Source: an uncultured bacterium
Lineage (GTDB): Bacteria > Bacteroidota > Bacteroidia > Bacteroidales > Bacteroidaceae
DNA length: 64,000 nucleotides
Direction: 5' to 3'
Assembly (NCBI GenBank): GCA_905215345.1
Contig: CAJMPR010000004.1
Span: 62,001-126,000, forward strand
The notes under the pieces were generated by a model. It did not search any database. It saw only the letters and a program-made list of their open reading frames with translations, and was not told the DNA's origin. Shown here piece after piece: positions 24,587 to 35,142 of the stretch; the first letter of the stretch is position 1; each line of letters begins with the position of its first letter. Both the position numbers and the translations under genes were made by a program.

Positions 24587-24760
24587 TCGAGATCTGATAT
24601 ACTATATGAAACGAAAATCTAATTGAAATGAAAACATAATCCTACCATTGTATTGCCTTAAAACACAAATAATTCTTTAAGTTTTGATTAAGCTTTTTAA
24701 ACGAAGAGTAGCATATTGGCTGCTTAACCATTGTATATATAAACAATAAAACTAATACTT

Positions 24761-25651
24761 ATGAGAAATTTGGTAAAGTTACTAATTGTGCCGCTTCTGG
24801 CATTTTTCTCTTGCTCCCAACAGATAGATGGAATATGGGAAGAAAAAGAAATCCCTCAAGAGCCCGGGGTACATCCGGTCAGCGTACGTTTCAGTAAAGC
24901 CGATGTCGAAGGGTTTGTTGGGGAAGGTATCAGCGAGGTTGGAATCTACGTGTATATGTCCGATTCGTTGGTTTACGGTAAAACTCTCTCTCTTGATGGC
25001 AGTAACCTGGAAATACCCCTTCCGTTGGGCGAAAATCTACAGACATTCGCTGTGGCTAATGCCGATGAACTGGTTGATGTAGACAGTCTTTCAAAAGTTA
25101 TCATTTATCAACATGACAACATGCAGAAGCCTGTATACATCTCTGAAATTACAGGATTTACTTCTGATAATTCCGTCAGCACCTTGACTCTGGAATTAAA
25201 GCGTCTGGTCGGACAGGCTGTTTTCCAGCCCAAAGAGTCCGATGAAGAGATGGATGCCGTTACAAACTTTGATGCATTGGATATCACCTTTACAAACGTA
25301 GGTATAGGCTACAAAGTGAAATCTAAGGAATGTATTCTTGGAAATGTTACAGTCCGTACAGACCGTAATAATGGTTTCAGTGCATCGGTTTATTCGTTCC
25401 CTACATTCGATACAGGGTCACTGACGTCAATCAATGTTGTTTATTTGAAAAATAGTGAAGAGGTAAACCGTCTTGTTGGTGTACTGGATACAGGAATTAG
25501 TTTTGTGCCTTCAAAACGCTCTACAGTTCATATGGACTTTCTGAATGAAGACTTTTTAGATGTACCTTGGAATGTTAAAACGCGTACTGTGAGAATGATG
25601 CATGAAGGCAAATCGGAACAACCGTTTACAATCTTAGAATCAGAATTTTAA
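24761..25651 (+). CDS. Mfa2/FimB-like surface lipoprotein, first gene of the pectin operon
   Basis: A 296-residue lipoprotein (lipobox FFSC, C19). The beta-rich sequence resembles FimB/Mfa2-type fimbrial anchor subunits: VSVRFSKADVEGFVGEGISE, VGIYVYMSDSLVYG, LGENLQTFAVANADEL and a second half with LKRLVGQAVFQ. No catalytic motif is seen. As the first gene of the operon, 14 bases before the next lipoprotein gene, it probably acts on the cell surface with the SusD and beta-helix proteins, perhaps as a glycan-binding or anchoring subunit. The fimbrial relationship is judged by eye only and could be wrong. Confidence 0.5.
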   Translation: MRNLVKLLIVPLLAFFSCSQQIDGIWEEKEIPQEPGVHPVSVRFSKADVEGFVGEGISEVGIYVYMSDSLVYGKTLSLDGSNLEIPLPLGENLQTFAVANADELVDVDSLSKVIIYQHDNMQKPVYISEITGFTSDNSVSTLTLELKRLVGQAVFQPKESDEEMDAVTNFDALDITFTNVGIGYKVKSKECILGNVTVRTDRNNGFSASVYSFPTFDTGSLTSINVVYLKNSEEVNRLVGVLDTGISFVPSKRSTVHMDFLNEDFLDVPWNVKTRTVRMMHEGKSEQPFTILESEF

Positions 25652-25665
25652 AACAGGAGAGTCTT

Positions 25666-27465
25666 ATGAGAAAATGTTTATTATCTGCTATGGCAGGACT
25701 GACACTCTTGCTGGGTGTTACCGCTTGTTCTGAGGAAGTGAAATATGCCTCTTCAGTAGTAACACAAATTCAATTATATATGGATGACGAACCCTATTTT
25801 GTCAATACGGGTGCGGCTAACAAACCGCTTTTTATCTATGAGGCTAACGGAGAATACGTAGCTAACTACTCATCGCTCTATCGCTTTCAATTACCCAATG
25901 GGAAGTATCGTATAATCTCTACCACTCAATCCGATTCAATTCCCTGTCCGGGTAACCTGAATGAGATTGTAATTAATCAGGACCCTGCGGCAAAAATGAA
26001 GTATGCTATTTCTGCGCCTGTAGAATATGCTTCCCCTTTCAATGAACCGCTCAATGTACAGATGTACAGTCGCACCGGTGTACTCCGCTTAAAGTCCACC
26101 GACCGGAAAGCGGATAAAAGCTATTCTACCGTACGTGCTGTCGTATCTTCACCTATTTCGGGATATAAAATTTCGGATGCTACATTTATTAAATCACCCA
26201 TAGAGATAGCTCGCGATAAATCAACGACTACGGGAGGTGTGAATTATACTGATGACCTCGTATTGTTTGAAACCGGAACGGACAATGAATCAGTATCTGT
26301 CCGTATTGATTATTTGGACGCAAACAAGAATGTGATACAATCAAAAGCGATTGATGGAACATTCCCCATATTGCCGGATGACACTGTACAAGTGGCTTTT
26401 GAACTTAATAATGTGAATGAGCCTGTGATACAGGATTATACTGTGACTATAGCTTCCGAAGGATGGACTGAAGAAGATATCAATCCTGAAGCTCCCGAAA
26501 GAATACCGGAAGGGTATACGCCGGTAAGAGATGGTGAAGATGCTACTATTGCATTTAATAAGTTGAATAGTGATCCATCTGTAACAGAAATCAAATTGTA
26601 TCTAAAGGCGGGAGGAACGTATACGCTTAATTTCCCTAAAAATAATATTCAAAAAGCTATGCATATTATGGGAGAAGTACCAGATCTTGATGCCGGGGAA
26701 ACATATCCTAACTTGACAATCGGTACTATCATAATAGGGCAGGGAGGAGATTCGCCTATTTGTACAATTGATGGTATCCGTTTTGAAAATCTGTTAATGA
26801 CGCTTGGAGGTAGATGGATTCAATGTAAAGGTGAAAAATATGAGGTGAAAGAGCTTTCGTTTACTAATTGTGAATTCAAAGAATTTAAAGGTACATGGTA
26901 TCAGACGGGTGCAGCTGATATGACTGAAATAATACACAGCTTCATAGTGGACAACTGTCGTTTTTATGATTTTACAGGTGGTTTCTTAACTCCGAGAACT
27001 GCTAATATGATACCATTTTATAATGTTCAGTTTAAGAACTCTACGTTCCATATGAAAAAACGTGCCGATTATTTAATTGGCGGTATTAAATCGGATAAGA
27101 AACTGTCCATGCTTATTGAGAATTGTACTTTTATAAATGCAGAACAAAGTGATAAAGCTATTTTCAATTTGGATGCAAGCTTTGCGCAGGAATATGAGCT
27201 AACCATTAAAAATAACTTGTTTAGCGGTACTGCGGGAGGTACATTGTTTACTCTGAACGGTACTATGACTCGGACCATTTCCGGCAATTATTGTACATCT
27301 GATTTTACTATGGGGCAAGGCTTGGAAGCCGGTGAGGAACTGACTGCAATAAGTCTTGATATGAATACACTCTTTATTGATGCTGGGAACAAAGACTTTA
27401 CCATCAAAGATCAGTCTTCCGAAATCTATACCAACAATATAGGTGACCCTCATTGGATTAAATAA
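25666..27465 (+). CDS. Surface lipoprotein with C-terminal beta-helix domain (DUF4957/DUF5123-like)
   Basis: A 599-residue lipoprotein (lipobox GVTAC, C21). Residues 25-260 are a beta-sandwich-rich region reminiscent of Mfa2-like subunits (YRFQLPNGKYRIIS). A linker with IPEGYTPVRDGED leads to a right-handed beta-helix of about 300 residues, seen as repeated short strands with the pattern F-x-N-C-x-F (LSFTNCEFKEF, FIVDNCRFYDF, LIENCTFINA). It ends with NIGDPHWIK, the terminal GD-x-x-W signature shared with the proteins at 35143 and 36915. No lyase or hydrolase catalytic residues are apparent, so a pectin-binding surface protein is most likely. Confidence 0.65.
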   Translation: MRKCLLSAMAGLTLLLGVTACSEEVKYASSVVTQIQLYMDDEPYFVNTGAANKPLFIYEANGEYVANYSSLYRFQLPNGKYRIISTTQSDSIPCPGNLNEIVINQDPAAKMKYAISAPVEYASPFNEPLNVQMYSRTGVLRLKSTDRKADKSYSTVRAVVSSPISGYKISDATFIKSPIEIARDKSTTTGGVNYTDDLVLFETGTDNESVSVRIDYLDANKNVIQSKAIDGTFPILPDDTVQVAFELNNVNEPVIQDYTVTIASEGWTEEDINPEAPERIPEGYTPVRDGEDATIAFNKLNSDPSVTEIKLYLKAGGTYTLNFPKNNIQKAMHIMGEVPDLDAGETYPNLTIGTIIIGQGGDSPICTIDGIRFENLLMTLGGRWIQCKGEKYEVKELSFTNCEFKEFKGTWYQTGAADMTEIIHSFIVDNCRFYDFTGGFLTPRTANMIPFYNVQFKNSTFHMKKRADYLIGGIKSDKKLSMLIENCTFINAEQSDKAIFNLDASFAQEYELTIKNNLFSGTAGGTLFTLNGTMTRTISGNYCTSDFTMGQGLEAGEELTAISLDMNTLFIDAGNKDFTIKDQSSEIYTNNIGDPHWIK

Positions 27466-27499
27466 TAACATGAATACTAACGAATAACAAAATAAAGAT

Positions 27500-29938
27500 A
27501 TGAGATATTTTATATTCATATTACTCATAGGACTGTTGGGAGCATGTAGTTCGGACAGCGATTTGTCCGGAGCTGTTGCAGCAGAAAAGTTGGAGTTATC
27601 GAAGAATGAACTTAAGCTCACTAATGTAGAAGGTTCATTTACCGTAGCTGTTACAGCCACGGGTGATTGGACTGCTGAAGTGATAGAAGCAGATTCGGAA
27701 TGGTTAACCCTGTCGAAGAAGAATGGTACAGGCAACGATGAAATTCGCTTGTTTTTTACTAAGAACTCGGACGGAGCAAAGCGTTCCGGAAAAGTAAAAG
27801 TTACGATGTCGGGAATAAACTCGACATTGGAACAACTGATTTCTATTGAACAATTGGGTTCCGATCCTGATATTTTATTTGAATACTCATCTGAACCCTT
27901 ACCTTTTAGTGGAGGTACATTCGAGTGTAAGGTAGTATCCAATGTAGAGTGGGACTTACAGATTGATGAGAAATACAACTGGGTAAAACAGAATAAAGAA
28001 GCTCCGATGAGTCGTAGCTTTGTTACCGATAATCTCTCGTTTACTATTGCTACTAATACGACTGTAGAAAGAGAAGCTCTACTCGTTTTTAAGACAGTAG
28101 GTGAGTATGTACTAGAGAGAACTGTGAAAATTGTGCAGAATGGCGTTAGTGGCGTTGTATCTATAGAACAAGATGAATACATGATTCCTTACATCTACAA
28201 AACTCTAATTATTTCTGCTCCGCAGGGAGAAAATCCGGTAGAGTATGATGCTGTTGTATCCGATTCCTGGATTACCCAAGACAAGAAAAGTTCAACGGTA
28301 AATGATATCGTATTGAAAATCGAAGATAATAAAGATTTTCTTCCCCGTACAGCTACTGTTAAAATTTTGGATAAAATGATTACCATTTTCCAATATGGTA
28401 AGCCTGATACGAGTATCGGTGACGATATTTCAGCTTCAATCCTTGCTTTTCCCGGAGCAGAAGGTGGTGGGCGTTTCACAGCAGGTGGACGTGGCGGCGA
28501 AGTCTATCGGGTTACTAATCTGTTGGATTATGGAAAGGGTGAGGCAATCATTGAAGGAAGTTTACGCTATGGAATAGAGAAATCTACAGAACCTCGTACC
28601 ATTGTTTTTGATGTATCCGGTATTATAGAGTTGAAAAGAGCTATCTATTTGACTGATTATCCCAATCTGAGTATTGTAGGGCAGACAGCACCTGGTGACG
28701 GTATTACCTTGAAGAACTATAACTTTACTTTCAATTTGGCTAAAGAACCTGAAAAAGGTGCAGGTAAGAAGCTGAATGCAATTGTTCGTTTCTTGCGTTT
28801 TCGTCCGGGTGATCAATATCCTGATTATGGAGAAGATGCCGTTGGCGGACGCTATTTCACTGATGCTATCATTGACCATATAACTGCCGGATGGAGTGTG
28901 GATGAAACGTTGACTTTCTATGGAGTAAAGAATTTTACAGCACAATGGTGTATTGCTTCTGAAAGTATGAATATTTCGAATCATGCGAAGGGCCCACATG
29001 GTTATGGCGCTATGTTCAGTGGTGACAACGCTTCCTACCATCATATCCTATTGGCTCATCATGGTAGTCGTTGTCCGCGTATTTCAGATATGCCTGCACC
29101 ACAAGACCGACCTGCGCACGATTATATAGGCTATTTTGATGTTCGCAATAATGTGTATTATAATTGGAGCGAAAAAGGGTTTGGAAGCTATGGTGGTAAA
29201 TATGGTGAATTCAACTTAGTGAATTGTTATTATAAACCGGGACCGGCTACCGGGACCGGTTACAAATCATGGAGAGTTTTATCAACCGATCCAACTGCCC
29301 GGGCTTATATTGATGGAAATTTTGTAGTGGGCAAATCAAACGTTTCTTCTGATAACTGGACTGAAGGGGTTTGGGGACAGTTTGACAAGAGTATTCCGGA
29401 ACTCTCGACCGACGAAAAGCAAGCCATGAAGATGACGAGTTATCAGCCTTTTAGTAAAGTGACTACTCATACGGCGAAACAAGCTTATGATAAAGTATTG
29501 GAATATGCAGGAGCATCTTTACGCAGGGATGTTATTGATCAACGCATTATCAGAGAAGTTAGCAGCGGAACCAACACATACATCGGCTCGAAAACATTCT
29601 ATATGGAAGACCTGAAAGATGATAATGGTAATGTGATAGGTCAGAAAAAGGTCTCTGTTACCCCTCAGCCGGGTATTATTGATACCCCGAGTGATGCAGG
29701 AGGATATATTCCAGTGAAATCGCTTAAACCCTGGCCTGATACGGACGGTGATGGTATTCCCGATATTTGGGAGCAAGCTTATGGATTAAATCCGAATGAC
29801 CCGAGCGATGCGCAGCAAATAAGTACTCAAGTAGATCCTAATGGGCGTTATCCTAATCTGGAGGTATATTTCCATAATTTGGTTCAGCATATTATTTACT
29901 ATCAAAATCAAGGAGGTCAAGCTCTTGAGAAGAAGTAG
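27500..29938 (+). CDS. PL1-type pectate lyase with BACON-like domains, surface lipoprotein
   Basis: An 812-residue lipoprotein (lipobox LGACSSDSD, C16, with acidic surface-export residues). Three BACON-like beta-sandwich domains (about residues 30-122, 125-215, 218-300) precede a pectate lyase catalytic domain. This begins FPGAEGGGRFTAGGRGG at 317 and contains RFLRFRPGD, IIDHITAGWSVDE (Ca2+-site strand) and HHGSRCPRIS (expected catalytic Arg). Near the C-terminus DTDGDGIPDIWE (from residue 747) is a thrombospondin-type-3-like calcium motif often found in Bacteroides PL1 enzymes. It should cleave homogalacturonan by beta-elimination at the cell surface, feeding the SusCD pair encoded just downstream. 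Confidence 0.88.
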   Translation: MRYFIFILLIGLLGACSSDSDLSGAVAAEKLELSKNELKLTNVEGSFTVAVTATGDWTAEVIEADSEWLTLSKKNGTGNDEIRLFFTKNSDGAKRSGKVKVTMSGINSTLEQLISIEQLGSDPDILFEYSSEPLPFSGGTFECKVVSNVEWDLQIDEKYNWVKQNKEAPMSRSFVTDNLSFTIATNTTVEREALLVFKTVGEYVLERTVKIVQNGVSGVVSIEQDEYMIPYIYKTLIISAPQGENPVEYDAVVSDSWITQDKKSSTVNDIVLKIEDNKDFLPRTATVKILDKMITIFQYGKPDTSIGDDISASILAFPGAEGGGRFTAGGRGGEVYRVTNLLDYGKGEAIIEGSLRYGIEKSTEPRTIVFDVSGIIELKRAIYLTDYPNLSIVGQTAPGDGITLKNYNFTFNLAKEPEKGAGKKLNAIVRFLRFRPGDQYPDYGEDAVGGRYFTDAIIDHITAGWSVDETLTFYGVKNFTAQWCIASESMNISNHAKGPHGYGAMFSGDNASYHHILLAHHGSRCPRISDMPAPQDRPAHDYIGYFDVRNNVYYNWSEKGFGSYGGKYGEFNLVNCYYKPGPATGTGYKSWRVLSTDPTARAYIDGNFVVGKSNVSSDNWTEGVWGQFDKSIPELSTDEKQAMKMTSYQPFSKVTTHTAKQAYDKVLEYAGASLRRDVIDQRIIREVSSGTNTYIGSKTFYMEDLKDDNGNVIGQKKVSVTPQPGIIDTPSDAGGYIPVKSLKPWPDTDGDGIPDIWEQAYGLNPNDPSDAQQISTQVDPNGRYPNLEVYFHNLVQHIIYYQNQGGQALEKK

Positions 29939-29981
29939 CATGTAAGCACAAACGTTTATAACTAATAAAAAACTTAGAATA

Positions 29982-32900
29982 ATGAATAAGTTAATCATAA
30001 GCATATTCACCCTGTTATGGGTAGCGGTCAGTACTGTGGCACAGACAGCTACTGTGACCGGTGCGGTAACAGACACCTACGGGCCGGTGATTGGTGCCAC
30101 TATAATGGTGCAAGGTACGACGATTGGTGGTACGACGGATTTGGACGGTAAATTTACGTTGACGAATGTTCCCAACGTGAAGAAGGCTGTATTGATAGTT
30201 CGCTACGTAGGTATGGACGAAGTGAAAGAACCGTTAAACGGACGCACTTCCGGAATTAATATTCAGATGACCGAATCTGCCAGTATGTTAGAAGATGTAG
30301 TGATTATCGGTTACGGAACTCAAAAGAGAGGAAACCTGACCGGATCTATCTCCAGTGTGTCGGGAAAGATACTGGAAAAGGTACAGACTACTTCTGCTGC
30401 CGAAGCTATTGTGGGTAAGTTACCGGGTGTACAGGTAACAACAGTTGACGGCTCACCGGATGCCGAGGTTAAAATTTTGGTACGTGGTGGTGGTTCTATC
30501 ACACAGGACAACAGTCCGTTGATTATACTGGATGGGTTTGAGGTAAATAGCTTGAATGATGTTCCGCCTACAGATATCGAATCAATCGAAGTCTTGAAGG
30601 ATGCGGCTTCTACCGCTATCTATGGTGCCCGTGGTGCGAATGGTGTAATCTTGGTTACTACCAAAAGACCGGTGGAAGGACGTGTATCTATTAGCTTGAA
30701 TACTTATTTGCAGACTAAAATGTTGTCTAATAAGTTGGATGTGATGGACCCTTATGAATTTGTATTGATGCAGTATGAAAATGCCCGTCAGAAGAGTTCC
30801 AATCCGACCGACTTCAACAACAAGTACGGACATGCCTATGAGCATTATATTTATCAGGGAGACGAAGGTACTGACTGGCAGGATAGAATCTTTGGTAATA
30901 ACCCGATGGCCAACTATACTGACCTCAGTGTGAATGGCGGTACGGAGAAGACAAAATACAAACTGACATTCATTCACCAGAACCAACCTAGTGTGATGAT
31001 TGGTAACGGTTTGAAACAAAACAACCTGAATGCAACTTTCAACTTCAAACCTTTTAAGTTCCTGACTCTGGAATATCGCACGCGTTTGCTGCACAAAGAG
31101 GTTGATGGTTCCGGTACGGAAGGAGTCAGTTTGCTGAATGCTTTACGTGAAGCTCCAACGGAAGGGTTGGATGAATACATGACATTGCCCGAAGATGATA
31201 CTTATTTCGACCCCGACCAATTGGATGAGGTAGTTCGCTTCAATCCGGAAGAAGAATCGCAGAAGAACTATAAAAAGAGAATCAACAAGTCACTCAATAC
31301 GATGGGGGCAATCACCTGGGACATCCTGAAAGGGATGACGTTCCGTACGGAATTCGGTTTCGAGAATAACTCGGAGGAACAGCGTAGATTCTGGGGTGTT
31401 GATACAAAGAACGCAAAGAATAACAATAACCAGCCTATGGCGGAGTGGAGCATGAAGCAAGGTTCCAAATGGCAGTTGACTAATGTTTTGAACTATAATA
31501 TTATGCTGGATGATATACACGATATCCGCTTGATGGTAGGACAAGAAATGAAGAATTCTCAGACTACCCTTAAAACTTATTCTACTCGATATTTTCCGGA
31601 GAATACAACAGCAGAGAAGGCATTCGACAACTTGTCTCTGGGTACACCATTCGAGAACTCATCGTCTGCAAGCTCCCCTTCCCGTATTTCTTCCTTTTTT
31701 GGGCGTATCAACTATGGCTATAAAGACAAATATCTGGCTACTTTTACATTACGTGCTGACGGTTCTTCTAAGTTTGCCTCCAATAACCGTTGGGGATTAT
31801 TCCCGGCAGGAGCTTTGGCATGGCGTATTTCTAACGAAGACTTTCTGAAAGACAATCCTACGGTTTCCAATCTGAAACTGAGATTGAGTTACGGTACTTC
31901 CGGTAACGACCGTATCGATGCCGACCTTTATCAGAAGCTATATGGTGTTAGCAGCAACCGTCCTGCCGGTTGGGGCGAAGTAAGCCACTATTACTATACA
32001 TTCTATAATACCAAGTATGTCTATAATCCCGATGTAAAATGGGAAACCACTATTACCCGTAATCTCGGTATCGATTTCGGATTTTTCAAAGAACGCCTGA
32101 GTGGCACGTTGGATATATACTGGAATACGGTGAAAGATTTGTTGGTACCGTCCGACATACCCGGATATACGGGCTACACAAAGATTATGACCAACGTAGG
32201 ACAGACTTCCAACCGGGGTATTGAACTTGCATTGAATGCTTATATCCTCGAGAAGAAAGACTTTTCACTGAACGCTACTTTCAACATCGGTCACAATAAG
32301 AACAAGATTGATAAACTGGCAAGTGGTGAGAAAGAATGGATACTTTCTTCAGGATGGAGAAACGATGTGGTGAATTCCGATGATTATCGTGCCTACGTAG
32401 GCGGTACCAGCGGATTGATATATGGATATGTTAATGATGGCTTCTATACAGTAGATGATTTTGAATCATTCGATAAGACTGCCAGAACCTGGAAACTGAA
32501 AGAAGGAGTAGTTGATTCAAGTCCGTTGTCCGATACTCCGCGTCCCGGTAATGCCAAATTCAAGAAATTGACACCGGTAGACCCCAACAGCCCTAATCCT
32601 TATCAGTTAACGGAGGCCGACCGTACAGTTATCGGTAATACAACACCGAAATTCTCGGGAGGTTTCGGACTGAATGCTACTTACAAAGATTTCGATTTGA
32701 GTATGTTCTTCAACTTCATGTACGACTTTGATGTCCTGAATGCCAACCAAGTGATGTTGACTACCTGGGCTGATAATAGAGAGAATAACTTCAGCATGGA
32801 TATTGCTTCGGATAAACGTTGGCGTAACTTCGATGATATGGGTAATGAAATCCGTTACAGTCCGGAGATTCTGGCTGAGTTTAACAAGAATGCAACTATG

Positions 32901-33194
32901 TGGAATCCTACTTCCATCGGACGTCCTATTTGTATGTCGTACGCCGTAGAAGATGGTTCATTCCTGCGTCTGAATTCTGTAACCCTTGGTTACACACTGC
33001 CGAAGAACTTGACTAAGAAAGTCGCTTTGAATAAAGTACGTTTCTATGTATCAGGCAGTAATTTGTTCACGCTTACAGGATATAGCGGTTATGACCCGGA
33101 AGTGAATATTGCTACCGGACTGACACCGAATATTGACTACGACCGTTATCCACGTAGCCGTACCTATACTTTTGGTGCTCAACTGACCTTTTAA
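29982..33194 (+). CDS. SusC/RagA-family TonB-dependent outer-membrane transporter
   Basis: A 1070-residue importer. Signal peptide to about residue 20, then a carboxypeptidase-D-like N-terminal extension (TGAVTDTYGPVIGATIMVQG), the TonB box region (EDVVIIGYGTQKRGNLTG), the plug domain with the SusC signature (SIEVLKDAASTAIYGARGAN) and a long beta-barrel ending in aromatic QLTF. It forms the barrel under the SusD lid and imports pectic oligosaccharides with TonB energy. It is followed 24 bases later by the SusD gene. Confidence 0.95.
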   Translation: MNKLIISIFTLLWVAVSTVAQTATVTGAVTDTYGPVIGATIMVQGTTIGGTTDLDGKFTLTNVPNVKKAVLIVRYVGMDEVKEPLNGRTSGINIQMTESASMLEDVVIIGYGTQKRGNLTGSISSVSGKILEKVQTTSAAEAIVGKLPGVQVTTVDGSPDAEVKILVRGGGSITQDNSPLIILDGFEVNSLNDVPPTDIESIEVLKDAASTAIYGARGANGVILVTTKRPVEGRVSISLNTYLQTKMLSNKLDVMDPYEFVLMQYENARQKSSNPTDFNNKYGHAYEHYIYQGDEGTDWQDRIFGNNPMANYTDLSVNGGTEKTKYKLTFIHQNQPSVMIGNGLKQNNLNATFNFKPFKFLTLEYRTRLLHKEVDGSGTEGVSLLNALREAPTEGLDEYMTLPEDDTYFDPDQLDEVVRFNPEEESQKNYKKRINKSLNTMGAITWDILKGMTFRTEFGFENNSEEQRRFWGVDTKNAKNNNNQPMAEWSMKQGSKWQLTNVLNYNIMLDDIHDIRLMVGQEMKNSQTTLKTYSTRYFPENTTAEKAFDNLSLGTPFENSSSASSPSRISSFFGRINYGYKDKYLATFTLRADGSSKFASNNRWGLFPAGALAWRISNEDFLKDNPTVSNLKLRLSYGTSGNDRIDADLYQKLYGVSSNRPAGWGEVSHYYYTFYNTKYVYNPDVKWETTITRNLGIDFGFFKERLSGTLDIYWNTVKDLLVPSDIPGYTGYTKIMTNVGQTSNRGIELALNAYILEKKDFSLNATFNIGHNKNKIDKLASGEKEWILSSGWRNDVVNSDDYRAYVGGTSGLIYGYVNDGFYTVDDFESFDKTARTWKLKEGVVDSSPLSDTPRPGNAKFKKLTPVDPNSPNPYQLTEADRTVIGNTTPKFSGGFGLNATYKDFDLSMFFNFMYDFDVLNANQVMLTTWADNRENNFSMDIASDKRWRNFDDMGNEIRYSPEILAEFNKNATMWNPTSIGRPICMSYAVEDGSFLRLNSVTLGYTLPKNLTKKVALNKVRFYVSGSNLFTLTGYSGYDPEVNIATGLTPNIDYDRYPRSRTYTFGAQLTF

Positions 33195-33218
33195 TTGAAT
33201 CATTAAAAAGAAAAAACT

Positions 33219-35120
33219 ATGAATAAGAAACTATTATATTCAATCATTGCCTGCTCGATGCTTTCTTTTGCATCCTGTGATGATTTCCTGGAAGTAAAAC
33301 CGTCTTCAGGTTTTACCCCCGAATATGTCTTTTCAAGTCAAGAAGAGATGAAAGCACTCATGACCCGTATCTATTCTTCAATGACGGAAGACGGTTTATA
33401 CGGAAGCAACTTTGCCAGTGGCTTGAATACGAACACCGATGTAGAGATGTCTTCGTTTAAGAATAATACAGTCAATACCAACGGTTCGGATATCGGTTGT
33501 TTTGATCCGAGACCCACCTGGTCGGTTTTGAATTCCACTTGGAACAGTTTGTACTACGTTATTAATTATGCAAACGACTTCCTGGCGAGTATTCAAGATT
33601 CCCCTTTGTATTCGGAGAAAGTGGCTGAAGAAGGACCGACAGAGATTCAACAGATGTATGGAGAAGTCAAGACGCTCCGTGCTATGTTTTATCTGGATTT
33701 AATTCGTACCTGGGGGGATGTTGTTTTTGTAACAGAACCGTCAAAATCTACCGATGAATTTTTTAGTCTGGGAGTAACCGACCGCAATCTTATTTTGGAA
33801 TATCTGATTGATGACCTGATTGCCGTTGAACCGATGATGAAATATGCAACCGATCTGGACTACGGAGTAGAACGCGCCTCACGCGAATACTGTCAGGCAC
33901 TTATCGGACAGTTGGCTCTGTATCGTGGTGGTTGGGCATTGCGTGCCGATAAAGACGATCCCACCAGTGTCGGTTTTATGGAACGGGGAGATAACTTCGA
34001 GCACTATTATCAGATTGCCGTTACCTATCTGGGTAAGGTAATTAACGAAGGTAAGCACGACCTGACTCAAAAATTCAAAGATCTGTGGGTAAATGAGTGT
34101 AACTGGAAAACAGCCAACAATGATGATATTCTGTTTGCCATTCCGATGTTGAAGAATGTTAGTAGCCGCTATGCTTATAACATTGGAGTTACTATTGCCG
34201 AAGGTAAGCACGAGTATGGAAGTGCCAGAAACTACGTGCCTTTCTGTGGTACTTATATTTACTCATTCGATAAAGAAGACTTGCGTCGTGATATTACTTG
34301 TGCACCTTATAAATATGATGCAAACCTGAATCAGGAAATTGATATGGGTGCTACCGGTATGGGTGCCGGCAAATGGTCTAAATTGTATATGCAGTCGCCC
34401 TTGGGAACTACCAGCGGTTCCAATACAGGTGTTAACAGTGTGCGCATGCGTTTTGCCGACGCGTTGCTAATGTATGCTGAGGCTGTAAATGAGTTGTATG
34501 GACCTCGTGAAGATGCTAAGGAAGCTTTGAAGCGGGTGAGACGACGTGCGTTTGATACGGCACTCTGGGCAAGTAGAGTGGACACTTATGTAGAAAGCCT
34601 GAGTAATGAAGAAGATTTCTTCCGGGCAATAATGAATGAACGTAAATGGGAGTTCGGAGGTGAAGGTATTCGTAAATATGACTTAGGACGCTGGAACAAA
34701 TATGGTGAAGTGATTTATAACCTCTACTTTGAAATGACTAATTGGGGTTTGGTTGCCAATGGTACTTACATTCCGGGAATTGAAAAAGTACCTGAAAACA
34801 TTTACTATAAACAAGTGCCTGATCCTGAACATCCTGATAGAAAAGTATTGGATATTGTGGGTATCGACGAGTACGGTTCCGGATTAGGAAGACCTGCCGG
34901 ATATTCAGTATTGGAGTATGCTAAAGGTTGGAGAGTACTCAATAAGGAAACCCAGCAATATGAAACGTTGGATGCCATCTATTGGAGTTTTCGTGGATTT
35001 ATCAACCGGAATAATGAACAATTAGTGAAACCGGTAGACCCGTTGAGATACCTGTGTCCTTATCCTGCCAAAGTTATTACCGACCATCGTGGATTGATTC
35101 AAAACTATTATGGATATTAA
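33219..35120 (+). CDS. SusD/RagB-family glycan-binding lipoprotein
   Basis: A 633-residue lipoprotein (lipobox LSFASCDDFLEV, C19). It has typical SusD features: FLEVKPSSGFTPEYVF at the N-terminus, EVKTLRAMFYLDLIRTWGDV, the TPR-type helices, and RFADALLMYAEAVNEL with NERKWEFGGEGIRKYDLGRW near the C-terminal third. It caps the SusC barrel and binds pectin fragments. The stop at 35120 is 22 bases before the start chosen for the next gene. Confidence 0.95.
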   Translation: MNKKLLYSIIACSMLSFASCDDFLEVKPSSGFTPEYVFSSQEEMKALMTRIYSSMTEDGLYGSNFASGLNTNTDVEMSSFKNNTVNTNGSDIGCFDPRPTWSVLNSTWNSLYYVINYANDFLASIQDSPLYSEKVAEEGPTEIQQMYGEVKTLRAMFYLDLIRTWGDVVFVTEPSKSTDEFFSLGVTDRNLILEYLIDDLIAVEPMMKYATDLDYGVERASREYCQALIGQLALYRGGWALRADKDDPTSVGFMERGDNFEHYYQIAVTYLGKVINEGKHDLTQKFKDLWVNECNWKTANNDDILFAIPMLKNVSSRYAYNIGVTIAEGKHEYGSARNYVPFCGTYIYSFDKEDLRRDITCAPYKYDANLNQEIDMGATGMGAGKWSKLYMQSPLGTTSGSNTGVNSVRMRFADALLMYAEAVNELYGPREDAKEALKRVRRRAFDTALWASRVDTYVESLSNEEDFFRAIMNERKWEFGGEGIRKYDLGRWNKYGEVIYNLYFEMTNWGLVANGTYIPGIEKVPENIYYKQVPDPEHPDRKVLDIVGIDEYGSGLGRPAGYSVLEYAKGWRVLNKETQQYETLDAIYWSFRGFINRNNEQLVKPVDPLRYLCPYPAKVITDHRGLIQNYYGY

Positions 35121-35142
35121 ATTCAGCAAAAAGAAGAATGTT

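Noticed and set aside
27199..28182. 327-codon frame on the minus strand crossing two plus-strand genes
   Set aside because: Spans the end of one real gene and the start of the next, with no family motif; shadow.
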